Shown here one piece after another: positions 42,686-51,944 of a stretch of DNA of 64,000 nt. Source of the stretch: Salegentibacter_A chungangensis (lineage in GTDB: Bacteria; Bacteroidota; Bacteroidia; Flavobacteriales; Flavobacteriaceae). The position numbers and the translations under genes are program-made. The stretch is taken from assembly GCF_042678405.1 (NCBI RefSeq), contig NZ_JBHTLI010000001.1, positions 744,001 through 808,000 on the forward strand, read 5' to 3'. The notes beneath the pieces were generated by a model. The model searched no databases and was not told where the DNA came from. It saw only the letters and a program-made list of their open reading frames with translations. Numbering within the stretch: position 1 is the stretch's first letter; every line of letters begins with the position of its first letter.

Positions 42686-43267
42686 TTATTTCTTTAATTC
42701 AGCTACTTCATCATATCTGAAACAGTCTACGGTATGATCGTTCACCATTCCGGTGGCCTGCATATGGGCATAGATCACGGTAGAACCCACAAATTTAAAT
42801 CCACGTTTCTTAAGGTCTTTACTCAGTTTATCGCTTAACGGAGTGGTTGCCGGCGCATTTGTATGATCCTTCAGCTTATTCTGGATTGGCGTCCCGTCTA
42901 CAAAACTCCAGATATACTCACTAAAGCTTCCAAATTCATCCTGAACCTGCATAAAGGCCCGGGCATTGGTGACCGTGGCTCTTACTTTAAGCTTGTTCCT
43001 TATGATCCCTGCATTTTGTAATAATTCCTGGATCTTATCTTCTGAATATTCTGCGATCTTTTCGTAATCAAAATTATCAAAAGCTTCCCTGAAGTTTTCC
43101 CTTTTTCTAAGGATGGTGATCCAGCTTAAACCCGCCTGAAAGGTTTCCAGGATCAGGAATTCGAAAATGGCTTTATCGTCATAAACGGGGACACCCCATT
43201 CTTCATCGTGATAGGCTTCGTAAAGCGGGTCGCCCACGCACCAGCCGCAACGTTTAAGTTCACTCAT
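42686..43267 (-). CDS. tag: DNA-3-methyladenine glycosylase I
   Basis: 193 residues starting MSELKRCGWC and including YHDEEWGVPVYDDKAIFEFLILETFQAGLSWITILRKRENFREAF, the Tag signature. The N-terminal CGWC and C-terminal HxxxxxC (VNDHTVDCF) supply zinc ligands, with Tyr/Trp residues in the base pocket. It excises 3-methyladenine from alkylated DNA. It is downstream of a TonB-like gene with 3 bases between. Confidence 0.95.
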   Translation of the reverse strand: MSELKRCGWCVGDPLYEAYHDEEWGVPVYDDKAIFEFLILETFQAGLSWITILRKRENFREAFDNFDYEKIAEYSEDKIQELLQNAGIIRNKLKVRATVTNARAFMQVQDEFGSFSEYIWSFVDGTPIQNKLKDHTNAPATTPLSDKLSKDLKKRGFKFVGSTVIYAHMQATGMVNDHTVDCFRYDEVAELKK

Positions 43268-43270
43268 AGC

Positions 43271-43981
43271 TTAAGGTTTGAAGTTGTAAGTAATGGTCCC
43301 GGGTTGGGAATCCCTGCCCGGTAAACTGCTGAATCTTGCTCCCTGGGCATATTCCAGGGCCTGTTCGATAAGGCATTCGTTGGAAGAGCCGGAGCTTGCT
43401 TTATTGTAAGAGGTTTCTGTAACCCGGCCGTTAGAATCAACCTCTATGTTGATCACGACCTTTCCCGGGGTATCACAGGTGTAAACCGGGTTTGGGATAT
43501 CTATCGCACTTCTTCCTTTCAGAGAAAAGGAGATGGAACTGTTCCTGAGACCTCCTGATTTTTTAGAGATCTTTTCTGAAGCATCATTTCCGTCTGAAGA
43601 TTTTTTCTTCTCTGCTTTTTTCGCCTTACTGATGCTATAATCCCCTTCTGAAGCTTCGTTTTCTGAAGCGGCTTCACTCTCGGCACTATTCTTCTCAAAG
43701 ATCTCGTTGAGCTGCCGGTCAAAATTTTCCTGCCTGGCTTCCTGGTTCTCATTGAAGGCGCGGTGCGTTTCCGGGGATTTTGGAGCGGGCCTGGCGGGCT
43801 CCTTTTCTTCAGGTTTCTCTTCTGCTTCGGCCTGTTCCTTTACAAACTGGTCAAGATTCACCAGCATTTCATTCGCTTTTTCCTGTTTTTTAGACAGCTG
43901 AAAATTATATAAAGCGAGGATCAGCACTGAACAGGTCAGTACCGTAAGGATAAGGGCTTTATGTCTGTCAAAAAAATCCAT
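43271..43981 (-). CDS. TonB-like energy transducer protein
   Basis: 236 residues: one N-terminal transmembrane helix (about 10-28), a long charged Glu/Lys/Ser-rich periplasmic region with Pro (about 35-150), and a C-terminal domain (about 155-236). That domain carries GKVVINIEVDSNGRVTETSY and ARFSSLPG, which resemble the TonB C-terminal fold. The Pro-Lys spacer is weaker than in classical TonB, and the terminal domain has a Cys pair. It may energise one of the TonB-dependent receptors or act at the envelope; no ExbB/ExbD genes are next to it. Confidence 0.75.
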   Translation of the reverse strand: MDFFDRHKALILTVLTCSVLILALYNFQLSKKQEKANEMLVNLDQFVKEQAEAEEKPEEKEPARPAPKSPETHRAFNENQEARQENFDRQLNEIFEKNSAESEAASENEASEGDYSISKAKKAEKKKSSDGNDASEKISKKSGGLRNSSISFSLKGRSAIDIPNPVYTCDTPGKVVINIEVDSNGRVTETSYNKASSGSSNECLIEQALEYAQGARFSSLPGRDSQPGTITYNFKP

Positions 43982-43999
43982 ACAGAGATAAAACTGTGC

Positions 44000-44722
44000 T
44001 TAGGCAGATTTATTCTCTTGTGAAGGTAGCAAATTTTCAAAAGATTTGATACTGAAAGCATTGCTTAGCTCGAAGTCACCAATCCTGGTGCGTTTTAAGG
44101 CTGAAAGATGGGCGCCGCTGTTAAGGACCTGTCCAAAATCGTGAGCAAGAGACCGTATGTAAGTTCCTTTGCTGCAAACCACCCTGAAGCTGACTTCGGG
44201 GAAGTTTGAATCATCTACCTCAAATTCGCTGATCTCCACCTGCCTTGATTTCACCTTGATCTCTTCTCCTTTTCGGGCATATTCATAAAGACGTTTTCCG
44301 TCTTTTTTTAATGCGGAAAATACAGGAGGAATTTGTTCAATTTCACCTGTGAATTTTGCTGCCGCTTTAGCGATGTCCTCACTGGTAATATGTTCTGTGG
44401 GATAGGTTTTGTCGATCTCGGTTTCCAGGTCATAAGAAGGAGTTGTGGATCCGATGGTGAAAGTGCCGGTATACTCCTTTTCCTGCCCCTGTAATTCAGG
44501 GATCTTTTTAGTGAATTTCCCGGTGCAGATCACCAGCAATCCCGATGCCAACGGATCTAAAGTTCCGGCGTGTCCCACCTTTATCTTTTTGATCCCGCAG
44601 CTCTTTCGTATCATCCATCTCACCTTGTTCACCACCTGGAAAGATGTCCATTCCAGCGGCTTGTCAAAAAGCAGGATCTGGCCTGTTTTAAAGTCTTCGG
44701 CCGTAAATTCTTTGTTATGCAT
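44000..44722 (-). CDS. truB: tRNA pseudouridine(55) synthase
   Basis: The 240-residue enzyme (ATG at 44722) makes pseudouridine 55 in the T-loop of tRNAs. It has ILLFDKPLEWTSFQVVNKVRW, the catalytic VGHAGTLDPLASGLLV (Asp), then TFTIGSTTPSYDLETEID and CSKGTYIRSLAHDFG. An in-frame ATG at 44740 adds six residues and would deepen the overlap with uppP; the 44722 start is preferred. The cluster ftsX-DUF3098-uppP-truB is a familiar order in Flavobacteriia. Confidence 0.96.
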   Translation of the reverse strand: MHNKEFTAEDFKTGQILLFDKPLEWTSFQVVNKVRWMIRKSCGIKKIKVGHAGTLDPLASGLLVICTGKFTKKIPELQGQEKEYTGTFTIGSTTPSYDLETEIDKTYPTEHITSEDIAKAAAKFTGEIEQIPPVFSALKKDGKRLYEYARKGEEIKVKSRQVEISEFEVDDSNFPEVSFRVVCSKGTYIRSLAHDFGQVLNSGAHLSALKRTRIGDFELSNAFSIKSFENLLPSQENKSA

Positions 44723-45506
44723 ATTCAAAGATAATGGCAACGATTCCCACTACAAAACAATACACGGCGAAATAAGAAAGCTTACTTTTTTTAACCAACG
44801 AGATCATCCAGGTACAGGCGGCCAGGCCTGCAATAAAGGCGGTGATAAACCCTGTAATAAGTAGTGGGGTTTCCACACCGTTTTCCGTCAGGTTCCCGTC
44901 AAGCAAATCTTTCGCGATCTTCCCCAAAATAAGGGGAACCACCATAAGGAATGAAAATCGTGCAGCCTTGGTCTTGTCGTTTCCAAGCAATACTGAAGTG
45001 GAAATGGTGGCGCCACTTCGGGAAATTCCCGGTAAAATAGCGATGGCCTGTGATACCCCAATCACAAAGGCGTTGAGGTAACTTACTTTTTTTCCGGTGT
45101 TTTTCGCCCGGTCTGCCAGCCATAGTAAAAGCGCCGTAATGATGAGCATAAAACCAACAAGGACGATGTTTCCGCCAAATAAAGCTTCAAGCTCTTCTTC
45201 AAAGAACAGTCCAATGAGCGCAGCGGGAATCATAGAAATGACCACTTTTAGGGAAAAACGGGTTTCTTCATTCCATTTAAACTGAAAAAGACCCCGAAGG
45301 ATCTCGGCAACGTCTTTTCTAAAAACCACTATGGTGCTTAGTGCGGTTGCGAAATGAAGTACAACTGTAAAAAGAAGGGATTCTTTAGGGAGACTGTTAT
45401 CGCCCAAAATGGCTTTCCCCAGTTCCAGGTGACCACTGGAGGAAACCGGTAAAAATTCGGTGAGACCCTGCACTATTCCAAGGATCCCTGCGTCTAAAAT
45501 ATCCAA
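44715..45506 (-). CDS. uppP: Undecaprenyl-diphosphatase UppP/BacA
   Basis: The 263-residue inner-membrane enzyme recycles undecaprenyl diphosphate for cell-wall synthesis and confers bacitracin tolerance. It has LGIVQGLTEFLPVSSSGHLELG (catalytic Glu and Ser region) and the second motif GVSQAIAILPGISRSGATIS (Arg), with about eight membrane helices. It overlaps truB slightly at its 3' end and follows the DUF3098 gene by 5 bases. Confidence 0.97.
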   Translation of the reverse strand: MDILDAGILGIVQGLTEFLPVSSSGHLELGKAILGDNSLPKESLLFTVVLHFATALSTIVVFRKDVAEILRGLFQFKWNEETRFSLKVVISMIPAALIGLFFEEELEALFGGNIVLVGFMLIITALLLWLADRAKNTGKKVSYLNAFVIGVSQAIAILPGISRSGATISTSVLLGNDKTKAARFSFLMVVPLILGKIAKDLLDGNLTENGVETPLLITGFITAFIAGLAACTWMISLVKKSKLSYFAVYCFVVGIVAIIFEYA

Positions 45507-45511
45507 GCTGA

Positions 45512-45769
45512 TTATTTTTTATCTGGATTCAACAAAATCGCATAAATTTCTATGGCAAACCCCAGGAGCACCAGGGCTGGTGCAAGGCGAATACGTCTGA
45601 AACTGTAAATATCAGGATTGAATACGTTGGGATCTTCGCTTCCGCCTCCCGCCATCAGGATGAAGCCGAGGGCGATAACTCCAAGACCAATGAACATTAC
45701 TTTGTAATTCTTTCTACCGAACACAAAAGTTGTCTTGTGATTATGCTGAGGGTTGTTCTTATTACTCAT
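45512..45769 (-). CDS. DUF3098-family small membrane protein
   Basis: 85 residues: basic N-terminus, helix 1 (VMFIGLGVIALGFILMAGG), a short loop with DPNVFNPDIYSFRRI, then helix 2 (LAPALVLLGFAIEIYAILL). This is DUF3098, typically found next to ftsX and uppP in Bacteroidota. Function unknown. The conserved link suggests a role near cell-wall or division functions. Confidence 0.88.
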   Translation of the reverse strand: MSNKNNPQHNHKTTFVFGRKNYKVMFIGLGVIALGFILMAGGGSEDPNVFNPDIYSFRRIRLAPALVLLGFAIEIYAILLNPDKK

Positions 45770-45796
45770 TTTCTGTTTCTTTAAAATGATTGCCTG

Positions 45797-46675
45797 TTAA
45801 TAGTATAATTCATCGGTTTTAAGGTTCAGGAACCTTGAAGTTGCGAAAAATGTACTAAGCCAGGTGATCAGGATCCCCATAAGAAAGATCCCTATAAATA
45901 ATCCTGCAAGCAGCTTTACGTCGCCAAGCAGGTTAAGTTCACTAAAACTGTTGTTAAGGTAATATAATACGGCTCCCATCCCGATCATTGCGAGAACGGC
46001 ACCAATAATGCCGAGCTTTACACTTTGCCAGATGAATGGCCTTCTGATAAAGCCCTTGGTGGCGCCCACCATCTGCATTGTCTTAATGATAAAACGCTTG
46101 GAATATACCGAAAGTCTTATCGAGCTGTTTATTAACAATACCGCAATAAACAGGAAGATACTGCTTATGACTAATACCCAGAAACTGATCTTCTTGACAT
46201 TGTCATTTAGAAGGGATATCAGCGGTTTGTCGTAGATCACTTCGTCTACAAAAGATTTATCGGTAAGATCTGTCGCGATCTTATCTACCTGTTCCGAAGA
46301 GACAAAATCGGCGTTCATATAAACGTCTATGGAATTCTGAAGCGGGTTGTAGCCCAGGAATTCCATAAAATCCTCACCTATCTCTTCACTATGAGCCTTT
46401 GCAGCCTCTTCCTTCGAAACGAAGTTTGTCGATTTGGTATAATCGGCCATCGCAAGGCTTTTTCGGAGTTCTTCAATTTCGACTTCCTTGGCGTTGTCTT
46501 TCAGGTAAACCGTAAGGGCGATCTGCTCCTTAAAGTGGTCGGCAACTTTCTTGGTGTTCAGCACCAGTAAGCCTAATATGCCCAAAAGAAAAAGTACAAG
46601 GGAGATACTGATAACTACCGAAAAATAAGATGAGATAAGCCGGCGTTTTTGATACCTTTCAAAAGATGTGCTCAT
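45797..46675 (-). CDS. ftsX: Cell-division protein FtsX
   Basis: 292 residues: N-terminal cytoplasmic segment, helix 1 (about 20-42), a periplasmic domain (VADHFKEQIALTVYLKDNAKEVEI; FLGYNPLQNSIDVYM), then three helices with SVYSKRFIIKTMQMVGATKGFIRRPFIWQS, the FtsX signature. With FtsE it activates peptidoglycan hydrolases at the septum. ftsE is not adjacent, which is usual for this phylum. First gene of the leftward ftsX-DUF3098-uppP-truB group. Confidence 0.94.
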   Translation of the reverse strand: MSTSFERYQKRRLISSYFSVVISISLVLFLLGILGLLVLNTKKVADHFKEQIALTVYLKDNAKEVEIEELRKSLAMADYTKSTNFVSKEEAAKAHSEEIGEDFMEFLGYNPLQNSIDVYMNADFVSSEQVDKIATDLTDKSFVDEVIYDKPLISLLNDNVKKISFWVLVISSIFLFIAVLLINSSIRLSVYSKRFIIKTMQMVGATKGFIRRPFIWQSVKLGIIGAVLAMIGMGAVLYYLNNSFSELNLLGDVKLLAGLFIGIFLMGILITWLSTFFATSRFLNLKTDELYY

Positions 46676-46760
46676 AAGGTGAACTCAGATTTTTTGTAAA
46701 AATAAGAAAGTTAATGATTCCCGTTTCTTTTAAACGCTCAAAGTTTCGGTTTTATTCTTA

Positions 46761-46768
46761 TAAGTTTG
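46761..46768 (+). promoter_or_regulatory. Predicted -7 box of the panE-like gene
   Basis: TAAGTTTG is an exact match to TAnnTTTG, 22 nt before the start codon. No clear -33 element. Confidence 0.45.
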
Positions 46769-46790
46769 TATTTGAACAAAAAGCAAAATT

Positions 46791-47723
46791 ATGAAGATCC
46801 TGGTATTCGGAATTGGAGGTATTGGCGGCTATTTTGGCGGAAGACTCGCCAAGGCGGGAAATGAAGTTACAATGATCGCCCGCGGGAAACAACTTGAGGC
46901 TATTAAGAACAACGGCCTTGAGGTGGAAAGCATAAACGGAGATTTTAAAGTTCATCCTCATCTTGCTACAGATGATGTTGCTGAAGCTGAAGTTCCGGAC
47001 CTTGTGATCCTGGGAGTGAAATCCTGGCAGATCAAAAATGTCGCGAAAATCCTGAAGCCTGCGATAGGTGAAGACACGATGGTGTTGCCCTTGCAGAACG
47101 GGGCCAATAATGCCGAGAAATTGCTGGAGGTATTGCCTGAAAGGAACGTGCTGGCGGGATTATGTCATATTGTGAGCTTTGTGGAAGCTCCCGGGAAAAT
47201 AAAACACGCATCTTTTGAGCCCAGGATAACCTTTGGAGAGCTCGATAATTCCAGGTCTGAAAGGATTCAAAAGCTTAAACAGGTTTTTGATGAGGCTGAG
47301 ATCACCAGTTTTATCCCAGATAATATCCAGCTGGAGATCTGGAAAAAATTCCTGTTCATTACTACGGTTAGTGGGATTGGTGGGCTTACCCGTGTATCCA
47401 TAGACAAGATAAGGCAAAGTGATTATTTGTACAATCTTATGCGGAAGACCGCGAAAGAGGTGAAAGCCATTGCCAATACAAAGGGAGTTCCGCTGGAAGA
47501 GGAGCATCTCGAAAAGGCATTTGAGATCATCAATAATCAGCCGGAAGGAACCACCGCTTCCACGCAAAGGGATATTATGGCCGGAAAACCATCAGAAATG
47601 GAGAATTTCAACGGGTTCGTGGTAAAACAAGGGGAGGACCTAGATATTGATACTCCGGTGAATCGTTTTATTTATGAATGTCTGCTTCCTATGGAAAAAG
47701 AAGCCAGAAAAAGCGGGGATTAG
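46791..47723 (+). CDS. Ketopantoate reductase family protein (ApbA/PanE)
   Basis: The 310-residue protein has an N-terminal NADP-binding Rossmann loop FGIGGIGGYFGGRLAKAGNEV and VLPLQNGANNAEKL. The helical C-terminal domain carries the catalytic Lys in EIWKKFLFITTVSGIGGLTR and the closing KPSEMENFNGFVV motif. The activity would be reduction of 2-dehydropantoate to pantoate in coenzyme A synthesis, but the family contains other ketoacid reductases, so the symbol panE is not certain. Confidence 0.9.
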   Translation: MKILVFGIGGIGGYFGGRLAKAGNEVTMIARGKQLEAIKNNGLEVESINGDFKVHPHLATDDVAEAEVPDLVILGVKSWQIKNVAKILKPAIGEDTMVLPLQNGANNAEKLLEVLPERNVLAGLCHIVSFVEAPGKIKHASFEPRITFGELDNSRSERIQKLKQVFDEAEITSFIPDNIQLEIWKKFLFITTVSGIGGLTRVSIDKIRQSDYLYNLMRKTAKEVKAIANTKGVPLEEEHLEKAFEIINNQPEGTTASTQRDIMAGKPSEMENFNGFVVKQGEDLDIDTPVNRFIYECLLPMEKEARKSGD

Positions 47724-47758
47724 TCCTGTTAATGATTCTCCTAACTGGTTTAAAATTG

Positions 47759-47882
47759 TAAATTTGCAGGCATTAATTCTGTTTGCCAGATTATATGATC
47801 CTGAGCCTTTTTTAGGTTCCTGATTTTTGAAAGAAGCTGAAACAGGTTCAGCTTGACGAATGATCAGATCCGGTGGTCTGAT
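47759..47882 (+). promoter_or_regulatory. leuS leader: promoter and structured 5' region
   Basis: A -7 box TAAATTTG (47759-47766) would start a leader of about 135 nt. It contains GAGCCT-loop-AGGTTC followed by TTTTT (about 47803-47826), an AAGCTGAA...TTCAGCTT hairpin (about 47832-47853) and ATCAGA...TCTGAT (about 47863-47882) just before the gene. The middle hairpin reads like a Bacteroidota intergenic repeat. No T-box motif is present. Confidence 0.4.
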
Positions 47883-47908
47883 TAAATGTTGTTTAGAAAA
47901 GAAAAGAA

Positions 47909-50737
47909 ATGAGTTATAACTTCAACGAAATAGAAGCCAGGTGGCAAAAGCACTGGGCAGAAAATCAAACTTTCAAAGCCTCGAACAATTCCGATAAGCC
48001 TAAATATTACGTGCTGGATATGTTCCCTTATCCTTCGGGAGCAGGACTGCACGTTGGGCACCCACTGGGGTATATTGCCAGTGATATTTATGCGAGATTC
48101 AAGCGCCATAAGGGATTCAATGTGCTGCATCCCCAGGGTTATGATAGTTTCGGCCTTCCTGCCGAGCAGTACGCAATACAGACCGGCCAGCACCCGGCCT
48201 TAACCACAGAGCGTAACATTAATCGTTACCGCGAACAACTGGATAAAATAGGATTCTCTTTCGACTGGAGCAGGGAAGTGCGCACCAGCGATCCGGATTA
48301 TTACAAGTGGACGCAGTGGATCTTTATTCAGCTTTTTGAATCCTGGTATGATTGTGAAGCTGAAAAGTCGCGCCCTATCACGGAGCTTGAAGAGATCTTT
48401 GCTTCTGAAGGCAATTCAAGGGTGAATGCTGCCAGTGATGATGATATCGCGAAGTTTTCGGCTGAAGACTGGAATGCATATAACTCAGAAGAAAAACAAG
48501 CGATTCTGTTAAAATACAGGCTGACCTATCTTGCAGAAACCGAAGTGAATTGGTGTCCTGAGCTTGGAACCGTGCTTGCGAACGATGAGATCGTGAACGG
48601 CGTTTCAGAGCGTGGCGGGTTTCCTGTTGTAAGAAAGAAAATGACCCAGTGGAGTATGCGAATCTCGGCTTTTTCGGAACGTCTGCTCCAGGGACTGGAA
48701 GAGCTTGACTGGACAGACAGTCTTAAAGAAAGCCAACGCAATTGGATCGGGAAATCGGTCGGTGCGATGGTGGAGTTCGATGTTCTTAATAGGGAAGATC
48801 AGGAAACGAAAGATAAAATAAAGGTTTTTACCACCCGTCCTGATACGATTTTTGGAGTGACTTTTATGACCCTTGCTCCGGAACACGATCTTGTAAAGAA
48901 AATAACCACTCCCGAGCATCGGGAAGAAGTGGAGGCTTATATTGAAGCCAGTGCGAAGCGAAGCGAGCGTGATCGTATGGCCGATGTGAAGACCATTAGT
49001 GGTGTCTTTACAGGGGCTTATGCTGAACATCCTTTTACCAAAGAGCCCGTGCCGATCTGGATCGGGGATTATGTGCTTGCGGGTTATGGCACCGGAGCTG
49101 TAATGGCAGTACCTTGCGGGGATCAGCGTGATTACGATTTCGCGAAGCATTTCGATATCCATATCCGAAACATCTTTGAGGATGTTGATATTTCTGAAAG
49201 AGCTTTTGATGGAAAAGATGGAACCGTGATCGCGAATTCGGACTTCCTTAGCGGACTTGAATATAAAGAAGCCTTGAATAAAGTGATCCTTGAACTGGAG
49301 AAATCAGGAAAGGGTTACGGAAAGACCAATTACAGGCTTAGAGATGCGGTCTTCAGCCGTCAACGCTACTGGGGAGAGCCTTTCCCTGTGTATTATGTGA
49401 AGGGTTTGCCGCAAATGATAGACAGTAAGCACCTGCCTCTTCGATTGCCTGAAGTAGAGAAATATCTGCCAACCGAGACCGGAGAACCACCTCTTGGAAA
49501 CGCTACTACCTGGGCCTGGGACACCAAAGAAAATAAAGTGGTTTCGAATTCGGAGATCGATGATGAAACTGTTTTTCCTCTTGAACTGAATACTATGCCC
49601 GGATGGGCCGGAAGTTCCTGGTATCTGTTCAGGTATATGGATGCCGGAAATTCTGAGGAATTCGTTTCCAAAGAAGCTCAGAAATACTGGGAAAATGTAG
49701 ATTTATATATAGGCGGAAGCGAGCACGCTACCGGTCACCTGCTATATTCCCGTTTCTGGACCAAGTTCCTTTACGACCGCGGATATTTAAGCGTGGAAGA
49801 GCCTTTTAAAAAACTGATCAACCAGGGGATGATCCTCGGGACCAGCGCTTTTGTATACAGGCTTGAAGGCGAAAATGTTTTTGTCTCTAAGAACCAGATC
49901 AAGGGTAATGCCGTGCAGCCTATTCACGCCGATGTTTCCTTGGTAAATGCTTCAGACGAGCTGGATATAGAAGGTTTCAAGAAATGGCGTCCTGAATTTG
50001 CTGACGCTAAGTTTATCACCGAAGATGGAAAATATATCGTTGGACGCGAGGTGGAAAAAATGTCGAAGTCCAAGTATAATGTGGTGAACCCTGATGATAT
50101 TTGTGAAGATTACGGGGCCGATACCTTGAGGATGTACGAGATGTTCCTTGGCCCACTGGACCAGGCAAAACCCTGGAACACCGCCGGGATCACCGGGGTG
50201 CATAGCTTCCTGAAAAAGCTTTGGAAATTATACCATAACGGAGAGCAATTTGAGGTCAGTGATGATAAGCCTTCTGCAGACTCACTTAAAACCCTGCATA
50301 AGACCATTAAGAAAGTGACTGAAGATATTGAGGATTTCAGCTTTAATACCTCGGTTTCCACTTTTATGATCTGCGTGAACGAGCTTTCGGCTCAAAAATG
50401 CAACAGCCGTGAGATCCTTGAGCCTTTGGCGGTTCTTGTAGCTCCATATGCGCCGCATATCGCCGAGGAATTATGGTCTAAGCTTGGTCATAACGAATCT
50501 GTGACTACGGCTGCATATCCTCAGTTTGAGGAGAAGTTTCTTGTAGAGAGTACCAAGAATTATCCAATCTCTTTTAACGGGAAGATGAGGTTCACGATGG
50601 AACTTCCTTTAGATATGAACAAAGATGAAGTGGAAGAGACGGTGCTGGCCGACGAGAGAACGCAGAAACAACTTGATGGGCGAGCGCCTAAGAAGGTGAT
50701 CGTGGTGCCGGGTAAGATTGTGAATATTGTGGGCTAA
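47909..50737 (+). CDS. leuS: Leucyl-tRNA synthetase
   Basis: 942 residues: class I signature HVGH (residues 48-51) in GAGLHVGHPLGYIASD, and the editing CP1 insertion (TRPDTIFGVTFMTLAPEHDLV; GYGTGAVMAVPCGDQRDYDFA, including the Asp of the editing site). Then come the catalytic core (SSWYLFRYMD) and KMSKSKYN (about 716-723), with the anticodon-binding and C-terminal domains last. It is intact. A strong terminator follows. Confidence 0.98.
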   Translation: MSYNFNEIEARWQKHWAENQTFKASNNSDKPKYYVLDMFPYPSGAGLHVGHPLGYIASDIYARFKRHKGFNVLHPQGYDSFGLPAEQYAIQTGQHPALTTERNINRYREQLDKIGFSFDWSREVRTSDPDYYKWTQWIFIQLFESWYDCEAEKSRPITELEEIFASEGNSRVNAASDDDIAKFSAEDWNAYNSEEKQAILLKYRLTYLAETEVNWCPELGTVLANDEIVNGVSERGGFPVVRKKMTQWSMRISAFSERLLQGLEELDWTDSLKESQRNWIGKSVGAMVEFDVLNREDQETKDKIKVFTTRPDTIFGVTFMTLAPEHDLVKKITTPEHREEVEAYIEASAKRSERDRMADVKTISGVFTGAYAEHPFTKEPVPIWIGDYVLAGYGTGAVMAVPCGDQRDYDFAKHFDIHIRNIFEDVDISERAFDGKDGTVIANSDFLSGLEYKEALNKVILELEKSGKGYGKTNYRLRDAVFSRQRYWGEPFPVYYVKGLPQMIDSKHLPLRLPEVEKYLPTETGEPPLGNATTWAWDTKENKVVSNSEIDDETVFPLELNTMPGWAGSSWYLFRYMDAGNSEEFVSKEAQKYWENVDLYIGGSEHATGHLLYSRFWTKFLYDRGYLSVEEPFKKLINQGMILGTSAFVYRLEGENVFVSKNQIKGNAVQPIHADVSLVNASDELDIEGFKKWRPEFADAKFITEDGKYIVGREVEKMSKSKYNVVNPDDICEDYGADTLRMYEMFLGPLDQAKPWNTAGITGVHSFLKKLWKLYHNGEQFEVSDDKPSADSLKTLHKTIKKVTEDIEDFSFNTSVSTFMICVNELSAQKCNSREILEPLAVLVAPYAPHIAEELWSKLGHNESVTTAAYPQFEEKFLVESTKNYPISFNGKMRFTMELPLDMNKDEVEETVLADERTQKQLDGRAPKKVIVVPGKIVNIVG

Positions 50738-50762
50738 GTAGAAAAGCCGGTTATAATTAATA

Positions 50763-50793
50763 GAAACCGTTTCCGAAAGGAGGCGGTTTTTTT
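50763..50793 (+). terminator. Rho-independent terminator of leuS
   Basis: AAACCG (50764-50769) pairs with CGGTTT (50784-50789), with inner TCC/GGA, followed by TTTTTT. Confidence 0.85.
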
Positions 50794-50818
50794 ATTGGCT
50801 GGAAAAGAATCGGGATGA

Positions 50819-51346
50819 TTATCCTAAATAAAGATCTACCAGTCCCTCGGGAGTGTTGAGGTAGATGGTCTTGTTCTTTTTATCGACTTTCTGAATGAAT
50901 TCGTCATTCATTGGGATAAGAATTTCTTTGTCTTCTTTCTTGATCTCGAAAAGGGCCTGGGCGGTTGAGTCGTTTACCGATACCACCTTGCCTATATTGC
51001 CGTGAGTGGCGTCTTCAACATCGAAACCTATGATCTCGTGAAAGTAGAATTTGTCTTCCGGGAGTTCCGGAAGCATACTTAAAGGCAGATAAACTTCAGC
51101 GCCAACCATATCTTCGGCGTCGTATTCGGTGTCTATATCCTCAAATTTAACACGTAGCAACGTGCTTTTTTGAAGCGAAGAGCGTTCAATAAAAAATGGA
51201 ACCAGATTCTCGTTATATTCAACGAGCACTGATTCCATTTCTGTGTACATTTCGGGTTCATCGGTGTCAAGTTTTATCAACACCTCTCCCTTAAAGCTAA
51301 ATTTACTAACGATCTTGCCTAAGTAGAAACACTCTTCTTTGGTCAT
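50819..51346 (-). CDS. rimM: Ribosome maturation factor RimM
   Basis: 175 residues: N-terminal RimM barrel (LGKIVSKFSFKGEVLIKLDTDEPE) and C-terminal PRC-type barrel (FYFHEIIGFDVEDATHGNIGKV; ILIPMNDEFIQKVDKKNKTIYLNTPEGL). It assists assembly of the 30S head domain with S19 and 16S rRNA. It follows rpsP by 13 bases, the conserved pairing. Confidence 0.96.
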   Translation of the reverse strand: MTKEECFYLGKIVSKFSFKGEVLIKLDTDEPEMYTEMESVLVEYNENLVPFFIERSSLQKSTLLRVKFEDIDTEYDAEDMVGAEVYLPLSMLPELPEDKFYFHEIIGFDVEDATHGNIGKVVSVNDSTAQALFEIKKEDKEILIPMNDEFIQKVDKKNKTIYLNTPEGLVDLYLG

Positions 51347-51359
51347 CGTCAGCCTTTAA

Positions 51360-51944
51360 TTAAGCTTCTTTTTTGTCTTCAGTTTTAGCCTCCTCAGCAG
51401 TATCGGCGTCAACTTGCTCTTCAGCGTTTGCTTCAGGCTCACCTTCTTCGGTTACTCCTGCAGCTTCAGCTTCTGCAGCGGCGGCAGCTTCTTCGGCTTC
51501 TTTAGCTTCAGCTTCACGCTTGGCGTTCGCTTCTTTTTCAGCTTCAAGGGCCTTAGCTTTTGCTGCTTGCTCTTCTTTGGTTAAGTTTTCCTTCTTAGCG
51601 TTGATCTTGCTCTCTTTTTCCTCTAGCCAAGCCTGGAATTTCTTCTCAGCTTCTTCTTCGGTCAAAGCGCCTTTTCTAACACCAACTGCAAGGTGTTTCT
51701 TAAGCAAAGCACCTTTGTAAGAAAGGATGGCACGGGCAGTGTCTGTTGGCTGCGCACCATTCTGTAACCATTTTACCGCACCGTCAACATCAAGCTCGAT
51801 AGTAGCAGGATTGGTATTAGGATTGTAGATCCCTATTTTGTCCAGGAATTTACCATCTCTCTTTGCACGCGCATCGGCGGCTACGATCCAGTAAAAAGGC
51901 TTTCCTTTTTTACCGTGTCTTTGTAATCTTATTTTTACAGGCAT
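51360..51944 (-). CDS. rpsP: 30S ribosomal protein S16 (bS16) with long C-terminal extension
   Basis: Residues 1-80 are ordinary S16 (MPVKIRLQRHGKKGKPFYWIVAADAR; DKIGIYNPN; GAQPTDTARAILS). The remaining 110 or so residues are an extension, first a helical linker then an Ala/Glu/Lys low-complexity tail (AEAKEAEEAAAAAEAEA and similar), acidic overall. Longer S16 proteins are common in Bacteroidota. First gene of rpsP-rimM. Confidence 0.96.
   Translation of the reverse strand: MPVKIRLQRHGKKGKPFYWIVAADARAKRDGKFLDKIGIYNPNTNPATIELDVDGAVKWLQNGAQPTDTARAILSYKGALLKKHLAVGVRKGALTEEEAEKKFQAWLEEKESKINAKKENLTKEEQAAKAKALEAEKEANAKREAEAKEAEEAAAAAEAEAAGVTEEGEPEANAEEQVDADTAEEAKTEDKKEA

Noticed and set aside
47768..47908. 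T-box leader of leuS
   Set aside because: No T-box sequence or specifier arrangement is visible, and T-boxes are not expected in this phylum.
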